DNA of 64,000 nt from the NCBI GenBank assembly GCA_019694755.1, contig JAIBBI010000001.1, positions 1-64,000 of the forward strand. Direction: 5' to 3'. Of this stretch, positions 58,934 to 64,000 are shown one piece after another. The stretch comes from Gemmataceae bacterium. GTDB lineage: Bacteria > Planctomycetota > Planctomycetia > Gemmatales > Gemmataceae. The notes under the pieces were generated by a model. The model was not told where the DNA came from and did not search any database. It worked only from the letters and a program-made list of their open reading frames with translations. Position 1 is the stretch's first letter; the number at the start of each line of letters is the position of its first letter. The position numbers were made by a program, and so were the translations under genes.

Positions 58934-59785
58934 TCAGCCCCCGTACGCACTGTAACGCCGGAGGCCCGTGCGGTAAAGCACCCGGGCCAACAAGAGCAGG
59001 ACGACGGCCCAGATCGCTTCGATGATCAGCCCGTGGGTGAGATCCAAACCGGTTGTCTTGCCAAGAAAGACAGTCGCAGGGAAGTACGCGAGATATTGGG
59101 TGGGCAGCAGTTTCAGAAACGTGGCCCACGGCTCGCCCAGGACGTCGATGGGGAACATGTGCCCTGAGACGAAGTAATTAAGCGTCATGATGATGTAAAG
59201 CACGGAGCTGACTTCCAGTAGCCAGAAGCCGATCATGCCGACGCAAGCCTCGAATGCGAATCCGACGACGAACGCCAGAAGCAGCGATATGAGGTAAGCG
59301 ACCAGTGTGATAGCGTCGGGCCAGTGGTCGAAGAACCTGTAGCAGATTCCGAAGATCACGGCATAAGGCAGGGCCGAAGTCACGATGTAAGCGGCCTTAT
59401 GGGCCGCCCGATACGAGATGAGATATCCGATCAGGTCGAGCGGCTGAACGAGGTACTTCTTCAAGCTGCCGTCCCGGATATCGCGGGCGATGCCCGAGGC
59501 AAGCCCGGGCATCGACGAGAACATCCGGCTGATGTGGACGAGCAGCAGATACGCGATCATCTCGCGATACCGGTAGCCGCCCAGTTCCTCCCGGCCGGAC
59601 TCTTTCGCCCCGTCGAATACAGCGGTCCAGAGTAGGATCGTGGTCAACATCGGCAGGAAGCGCAGGAACGTGCCGAGAAAAAAATCGCCGCGGTATGCGA
59701 ACCGTTCCGTGAGCGAAACGCGAAAGATTCGGAGGTATTTCCGGAAGGCCGCGAGGATGCCGGGGGTTGCGGATAGGGTGTTCAC
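58934..59785 (-). CDS. ABC-2 type transporter permease
   Basis: 283 residues, six hydrophobic segments. The N-terminus RKYLRIFRVSLTERFAYRGD and the loop DIRDGSLKKYLVQPLDLIGY mirror the neighbouring permease, so the two are paralogous halves of one channel. Its start overlaps the ATPase stop by 4 bases (ATGA) and its stop lies 4 bases before the next permease. The arrangement fits the daunorubicin-resistance-like or DUF990-type exporters. Substrate unknown. Confidence 0.87.
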   Translation of the reverse strand: MNTLSATPGILAAFRKYLRIFRVSLTERFAYRGDFFLGTFLRFLPMLTTILLWTAVFDGAKESGREELGGYRYREMIAYLLLVHISRMFSSMPGLASGIARDIRDGSLKKYLVQPLDLIGYLISYRAAHKAAYIVTSALPYAVIFGICYRFFDHWPDAITLVAYLISLLLAFVVGFAFEACVGMIGFWLLEVSSVLYIIMTLNYFVSGHMFPIDVLGEPWATFLKLLPTQYLAYFPATVFLGKTTGLDLTHGLIIEAIWAVVLLLLARVLYRTGLRRYSAYGG

Positions 59786-60780
59786 GAGGCGATTGCCGCC
59801 TCCACCGGTGTCGCGGATTGTTCGAAGATTCGAGCGATCGCGTCTTCAAGTGGCGGATCTTCTACGCTCAGATCTGTCACCGTGTGTTGTGAGAGAAGGT
59901 CTGACAGGATGCTGCTGGCTTTGGAGCGATCGATCTGTAGCGTCGCGGCCCGGTCGACCGCCTGCGTAACTGTGCCATACCGGGAAAGATCGGGGGCCGG
60001 CCCGGCGAACTGCAGCCGCAGGAGTTTGACCCGGCCAAACTGGTCGGTGATTCCCTCGAGCGCTCCGTCATAGACCAGTCGCCCGTGATTGATCACGAGG
60101 ACCCGCCGGCAGAGCGCCTCGACGTCTCGCATGTAGTGACTGGTCAGCAGCATCGTGATGCCGCGAGTGGCGTTGTACTCGCGCAGACAGTTCTGGATGA
60201 TGCCCTGACCCACCACATCGAGACCGATCGTCGGTTCGTCGAGCAGGAGCAGTTCGGGTCGATGAAGCAGCGCTGCGATGAGTTCCATCCGCATCCGCTC
60301 GCCAAGAGAGAGTTCGCGGACCGGTTGCTTCGCCAACTTTTCAACCCGGAACAGCTCGGTAAGTTCTCCCAGAGTCCGGTCGAATTGGTCCTGCGGCAGG
60401 TTGTAGATTTCTCGGTGGAGGCGGAAACTGTCGGCAGCCGGGAGATCCCACCAGAGTTGGTTCTTCTGCCCCATGATGAGGCTGAAACGCCGGCGGAAGG
60501 CGTCGGCCCGGTCCGACGGCGTAAACCCGAGTACCTCGCAGGATCCGTTCGAAGGATAGATCAGGCCGGCGAGCATTTTCAGCGTCGTGGTCTTGCCCGC
60601 GCCGTTGGGGCCCAGAAAGGCCACCATCTCTCCCGGCTCGATCTCGAAGCTGACGCCGTCGACCGCACGTACGATCTTGTACTTGCGTGCGAACAGGTGC
60701 CGCATGGCTCCCCGGAGCCCCGGCTGTTTTTCGGCGACGCGGTAGTTCTTGCCCAAATCACGGGCGATTACGATCGGCAT
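59782..60780 (-). CDS. ABC-2 type transporter ATP-binding protein
   Basis: 332 residues from ATG 60780, with GAGG 6 bases upstream; the frame continues to 60804 without a ribosome site. ATPase motifs: Walker A FLGPNGAGKTTTLKML, Q-loop IMGQKNQLWWDLP, signature ELSLGERMRME (LSLGE instead of LSGGQ, usual in this branch), Walker B LLLLDEPTIGLD and switch His in TSHYMRD. An N-terminal extension with RGAMRHLFARKYKIVRAVDG and a ~90-residue C-terminal domain flank it. It heads the operon of two ABC-2 permeases. Divergent from argG with ~120 bp between. Confidence 0.91.
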   Translation of the reverse strand: MPIVIARDLGKNYRVAEKQPGLRGAMRHLFARKYKIVRAVDGVSFEIEPGEMVAFLGPNGAGKTTTLKMLAGLIYPSNGSCEVLGFTPSDRADAFRRRFSLIMGQKNQLWWDLPAADSFRLHREIYNLPQDQFDRTLGELTELFRVEKLAKQPVRELSLGERMRMELIAALLHRPELLLLDEPTIGLDVVGQGIIQNCLREYNATRGITMLLTSHYMRDVEALCRRVLVINHGRLVYDGALEGITDQFGRVKLLRLQFAGPAPDLSRYGTVTQAVDRAATLQIDRSKASSILSDLLSQHTVTDLSVEDPPLEDAIARIFEQSATPVEAAIAS

Positions 60781-60829
60781 TCCGGACCTCGAATTCACTC
60801 CCACATTGTAGCTACGAAATCGTGATGCG

Positions 60830-60857
60830 TTGACGTTGCCGTCGATTCACCGATAAC
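60830..60857 (+). promoter_or_regulatory. candidate promoter of argG
   Basis: TTGACG at 60830-60835, a 16-base gap, and GATAAC at 60852-60857. It lies about 45 bases before the argG ATG. The -35 box is good, the -10 box is moderate. Not tested, and no ARG-box-like operator is evident. Confidence 0.35.
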
Positions 60858-60899
60858 GACAGAACGCTTCCGCGCCCGGACAATCCCGAGAGGATTCTG

Positions 60900-62144
60900 A
60901 TGGCAGACCGTGTGATTCTGGCTTATTCTGGTGGACTGGACACCTCGGTGATGGTGCCCTGGATCAAGGACAAGTACAACCTTGATGTCGTCACTTTTAC
61001 GGCGGATCTGGGTCAGGGTGAAGACATCGAGGCGATCCGCCAGAAGGCCTTGAAAACCGGTGCCGTCGAAGCTGTTGCGGTCGACGCTCGCAATCTATTC
61101 GTGGATTGTTTCGTGTTCCCGGCTTTGATGGCCGGAGCCTTATACGAAGGCCGGTATCCCCTGGCGACCGCGCTCGGCCGGCCGTTAATCGCGAAACTCA
61201 TGGTCGATGCCGCCCGAGAATTCAAGGCCAGTGCAGTCGCTCACGGCTGCACCGGCAAAGGAAACGATCAGGTCCGCTTCGACGTGACGTTTCAGACGCT
61301 CGCGCCGGACTTGCGCATCATCGCCCCTGTCCGCGAGTGGACCATGTCCCGGCCGGACGCACTAGCGTTCGCGAAGAAGCACAATATCCCCGTCGATGCC
61401 AAGCCCGAAAGTCCTTTCAGTGTAGACCAGAATCTCTGGGGCCGAAGCTGCGAGGCGGGGGTGCTCGAAGATCCCTGGCACGAGCCACCCGAGGCGGCAT
61501 ACGCGTGGACCACAAATCCCGCGAAGGCTCCGGACGCGGCCGAGGAACTCGAGATCGAGTTCGAGCACGGCAAGCCGACCGCGCTGGACGGGCAGGTTCT
61601 CGACGGTGCTGCCCTGATCGAACAACTCAATCAGGTAGGGGGCCGGCATGGAATCGGGCGAATCGATCACGTCGAAAATCGACTGGTCGGTATCAAGTCG
61701 AGGGAACTCTACGAAGCGCCGGCCGCGAGCATCCTTCACACAGCCCATCGCTCACTCGAATCGCTGTGCCTCACAAAACAGGCTGCCCGGTTCAAGACGA
61801 TGATCTCCCAGGAATATGCCGACCTGATCTACAACGGGCTTTGGTTCAGCGCATTTCATCAGGACCTTTTTGCCTTCGTGGCTTCGAATCAGCGATACGT
61901 CGGTGGCACGGTGCGCGTGCGCTGCTACAAGGGGGCGGTCACTGTGATCGGAAGGAAGAGCGAGCATTCCCTCTATTCCAAGGGGCTCGCCACTTACGAC
62001 GGCCAGGCTGGCGGTGACCAGTTCGATCAGGCCGCGGCTCAGGGGTTCATCCGCCTTTGGGGCCTCGGGCAGCAGACACAGGCCCGCCAACAACTGCTCA
62101 AAGGCGGGCGCGGGTTTGAGTTGCCCGGTCTTTCGCAGGGGTGA
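60900..62144 (+). CDS. argG: argininosuccinate synthase
   Basis: 414 residues; GAGAGG precedes the ATG at the right spacing. Joins citrulline and aspartate with ATP in arginine synthesis. The ATP-binding P-loop ILAYSGGLDTSVMVPW opens the protein, DVVTFTADLGQGED follows, and VAHGCTGKGNDQVRF and FSVDQNLWGRSCEAGVLEDP are standard substrate-binding blocks. The usual length is about 400, so it is complete. No other arginine genes adjoin it, apart from carA 30 kb away. Converges on truD with 7 bases between stops. Confidence 0.97.
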   Translation: MADRVILAYSGGLDTSVMVPWIKDKYNLDVVTFTADLGQGEDIEAIRQKALKTGAVEAVAVDARNLFVDCFVFPALMAGALYEGRYPLATALGRPLIAKLMVDAAREFKASAVAHGCTGKGNDQVRFDVTFQTLAPDLRIIAPVREWTMSRPDALAFAKKHNIPVDAKPESPFSVDQNLWGRSCEAGVLEDPWHEPPEAAYAWTTNPAKAPDAAEELEIEFEHGKPTALDGQVLDGAALIEQLNQVGGRHGIGRIDHVENRLVGIKSRELYEAPAASILHTAHRSLESLCLTKQAARFKTMISQEYADLIYNGLWFSAFHQDLFAFVASNQRYVGGTVRVRCYKGAVTVIGRKSEHSLYSKGLATYDGQAGGDQFDQAAAQGFIRLWGLGQQTQARQQLLKGGRGFELPGLSQG

Positions 62145-62151
62145 CTGGTCG

Positions 62152-63189
62152 TTAAGCCTCGTCCGGCTCCGCGTCCCACTTCATCACTTCGCGGAGCAGG
62201 ACGGTGGCGTAACACCCGGAAGGCAGGGAGAAACTGAGTCGTAACCCCGTATCTTCGCTGGCGACTTCGAGGTCGTTGATGTAGACGAGGTTGTGCCGGC
62301 GGGTGCCGTCGAGGAGTTGGCCGAACCCCCGGAATGAATCGGGCGTGAGTTGTCGGTCTCTCAACAGCGCAGCCTCGCGCTCGGCCGGTATGCCGCCGGC
62401 CGGGAACATCTTCCTGCCAAACATCGGGCCCGTCGAAACGACTTCGCGGGCATCGAACCGCGGCTGATCGACCGTCGCGTCCATGCAGGTGAACATTCCG
62501 CCGGCCGGCCATTTCCCGAGCACATCGCCGACCATGACGGTCCGCAAAAGCCCATCAGTCAGTCGTCGGCTGAGGTAATCGTTGAAAAGGTCGGATTGGG
62601 CGGCTGAGAGTGACAGCTTGCGAAGAAATGGACTCAATCGTCGGTCGGGTCCTTCGCGCAATTGTCTGAAACCCAGTGTGGCCGTCTCGCCATTTCGGCC
62701 GAACCGCTGCGATCCGTAGTAGTTGGGCAGTCCGTGCGTCCGGATCCGCCCGAGGATGGACTCGCATCGGGCCAGCCCGTCGGTCCCGACGTCCCGGATC
62801 AGGATGCGAAAGCGATTGCCACGCAGATGGCCGGGTTTGAGTTTGTTGCCGTGTCGGGTCGTCTTGAGCATGCGGATGCCATCGCCGTCCAGTGAACCGA
62901 GTCTTGGCTCAGTTTCTGCGGGCACACTGACCCATTGACGCGTGACGGCTCTGCGGTCTTTAATCCCGGCGGTGCCCACATCCCCCGGCCGGATGCCGAG
63001 CCGTTGTGCAACCTGCCGGAGGAAAAACTCGCCACCCAGATCCCGCTTCTCGATCCAGAGGTAAAGATGGGGGCCATCTCCGCTCGGCTCGTAAGCGGGA
63101 ATCTCTTCGACTTCGAAGTCGTCGAGTTCGGCTTTGAGTCGGCCACCGGTCCCGGGAAGATCGGCCGTAAGGAGCGGAGTCGGGGTCAT
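62152..63189 (-). CDS. truD: tRNA pseudouridine(13) synthase
   Basis: 345 residues. TruD converts U13 of some tRNAs to pseudouridine. Catalytic Asp78 is in the family motif GTAGIKDRRAVTRQW, and LDDFEVEEIPAYEPSGDGPH and LPNYYGSQRFGRNGET are also diagnostic. Near the C-terminus LRLSFSLPSGCYATVLLREV matches the end of the catalytic fold. The TRUD insertion domain lies between. Divergent from the aldehyde dehydrogenase, with only 17 bp between the two starts, so their promoters must overlap the coding starts. Confidence 0.95.
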   Translation of the reverse strand: MTPTPLLTADLPGTGGRLKAELDDFEVEEIPAYEPSGDGPHLYLWIEKRDLGGEFFLRQVAQRLGIRPGDVGTAGIKDRRAVTRQWVSVPAETEPRLGSLDGDGIRMLKTTRHGNKLKPGHLRGNRFRILIRDVGTDGLARCESILGRIRTHGLPNYYGSQRFGRNGETATLGFRQLREGPDRRLSPFLRKLSLSAAQSDLFNDYLSRRLTDGLLRTVMVGDVLGKWPAGGMFTCMDATVDQPRFDAREVVSTGPMFGRKMFPAGGIPAEREAALLRDRQLTPDSFRGFGQLLDGTRRHNLVYINDLEVASEDTGLRLSFSLPSGCYATVLLREVMKWDAEPDEA

Positions 63190-63206
63190 GCGAATATCCT
63201 AGGAGA

Positions 63207-64000
63207 ATGACGCCACAACCATTTATCGATGAATCCGTCCGCTGCCGCACCGCGCAGAAAGCGTGGGCGCAACTATCCGTCCGGCAGCGACTCCGATGTG
63301 TTCAGGAGTTTCGCCATCAACTCGTCGAGTCGGCCGATGAGCTGACGGCGGCAGTCGAGAAAGACGTCCACCGGCCGCCTGTCGAAGTCATGGGCTCGGA
63401 CGTGCTGCCACTGGCGGCAGCCGCGAAGTTCCTCCAGCGATCGGCAGGACGACTCCTCGCACCGCGGGCCGTTGCGGAGCCTCCGGTATGGTTGTTCGGC
63501 CAGCGCGATGAGGTTCATCGTCGACCACTTGGAGTTGTCGGAATCATTGGCACTTGGAACTACCCGATCTTCCTGAACGGCGTGCAGATCCTTCAGGCGC
63601 TGACGGCTGGCAACGGAGTGCTGTGGAAGCCGTCGGAATTCGGTCCGACAAGTGCGGCGGTTTTGCACCGATTGCTCATCAATTCCGCATTCCCGGCTGA
63701 CCTGATTCAGGTACTCCCGTCAGTCCGCGATGCCGGGCCGCGCCTCGTTGAATCGGATATCGATCATCTCGTGTTCACCGGCTCATCGGCTGTCGGGAAG
63801 AGAATTGCCGTTCGACTGGCCGAACGGCTGATTCCATCGACGCTGGAGTTGAGCGGCGTCGACGCGATGTTCGTACTGAAAGATGCCGACATTGGCCTTG
63901 CAGCTCGAGCCGCCTGTTTCGGCGTGTCGCTCAACCGCGGGCAGACATGCCTGGCTGTCCGACGGATTTTTATAGATCGACAAGTGCTCGATGCCTGGGT
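63207..64000 (+). CDS. aldehyde dehydrogenase, cut by the window edge
   Basis: The first 264 residues are visible from ATG 63207; the frame is open to the right edge. NAD(P)-dependent aldehyde dehydrogenase. Seen are GVVGIIGTWNYP with Asn118, VLWKPSEFGP with the cofactor Lys141, the nucleotide loop HLVFTGSSAVGKRIA, the general base Glu214 in LELSGVDAMF and catalytic Cys248 in NRGQTCLAVRR. The N-terminal arm is short, as in the ALDH3-like or coniferyl aldehyde dehydrogenase branches, but the class cannot be fixed from this part. AGGAG lies very close to the ATG. Confidence 0.93.
   Translation, partial: MTPQPFIDESVRCRTAQKAWAQLSVRQRLRCVQEFRHQLVESADELTAAVEKDVHRPPVEVMGSDVLPLAAAAKFLQRSAGRLLAPRAVAEPPVWLFGQRDEVHRRPLGVVGIIGTWNYPIFLNGVQILQALTAGNGVLWKPSEFGPTSAAVLHRLLINSAFPADLIQVLPSVRDAGPRLVESDIDHLVFTGSSAVGKRIAVRLAERLIPSTLELSGVDAMFVLKDADIGLAARAACFGVSLNRGQTCLAVRRIFIDRQVLDAW

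Noticed and set aside
1-64000. tRNA, rRNA, insertion sequences or prophage genes
   Set aside because: I looked for conserved tRNA arms, transposase motifs and terminal repeats and found none I could support.

Overview
The window is 64 kb of GC-rich bacterial chromosome, most likely from a planctomycete close to Gemmataceae. This rests on gene content, not on a search. The clues are giant secreted beta-helix proteins that open with a LEDRxxPA-type motif instead of a normal signal peptide, a PEP-CTERM protein, a Ser/Thr kinase with a TPR tail, a PilZ protein, several large secreted peptidases, and many short overlaps between co-oriented genes. I see no rRNA, tRNA, CRISPR array, prophage or insertion sequence; it reads as ordinary core chromosome with clade-specific surface genes.

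Layout. 1-8.1 kb: a cut gene end, a small membrane protein, agmatine deiminase, a response regulator overlapping a YheT-type hydrolase, a cluster of hairpin repeats, a secreted M28 peptidase, a DUF2252 protein and a DUF457/YdjM membrane hydrolase. 8.1-15.1 kb: an RTX-like repeat protein, a Ser/Thr kinase, and an ABC ATPase-nusA-small membrane protein cluster. 15.2-29 kb: a three-module beta-helix protein (1700 aa), a 977-aa membrane protein, a PEP-CTERM protein, a VOC protein and a subtilisin-like protease with P-domains. 29-37.3 kb: fabH-carA, an MBOAT/AlgX-like acyltransfer pair, a PilZ protein, a sigma factor, ndk and an S1/P1 nuclease. 37.3-44.1 kb: a four-module beta-helix protein (2254 aa). 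44.2-53.1 kb: mutL, rpmA, two small or secreted proteins, an FMN-barrel protein, and a phosphate operon pstS - fused pstC/pstA - phoR. 53.1-64 kb: an AsmA-like protein after a 1241-aa fusion of an M14 carboxypeptidase with an S9 peptidase, a three-gene ABC-2 exporter, argG, truD and a cut aldehyde dehydrogenase.

The strongest unexplained signal is a set of surface proteins built from shared parts. Four proteins (8133-9494, 15234-20336, 25105-29013, 37338-44102) start with the same short LEDR-like motif. Three of them also end in the same pair of domains: an Ig-like unit followed by a double EF-hand/dockerin-like unit with the FLxFRxxFL signature. They look like clients of one export and anchoring route, distinct from the PEP-CTERM route also present. 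Other points worth following are the M14-S9 double peptidase, the PstC-PstA fusion without PstB nearby, P-domains inserted inside SdrD-like domains in the subtilase, and a 41-aa membrane protein directly after nusA.
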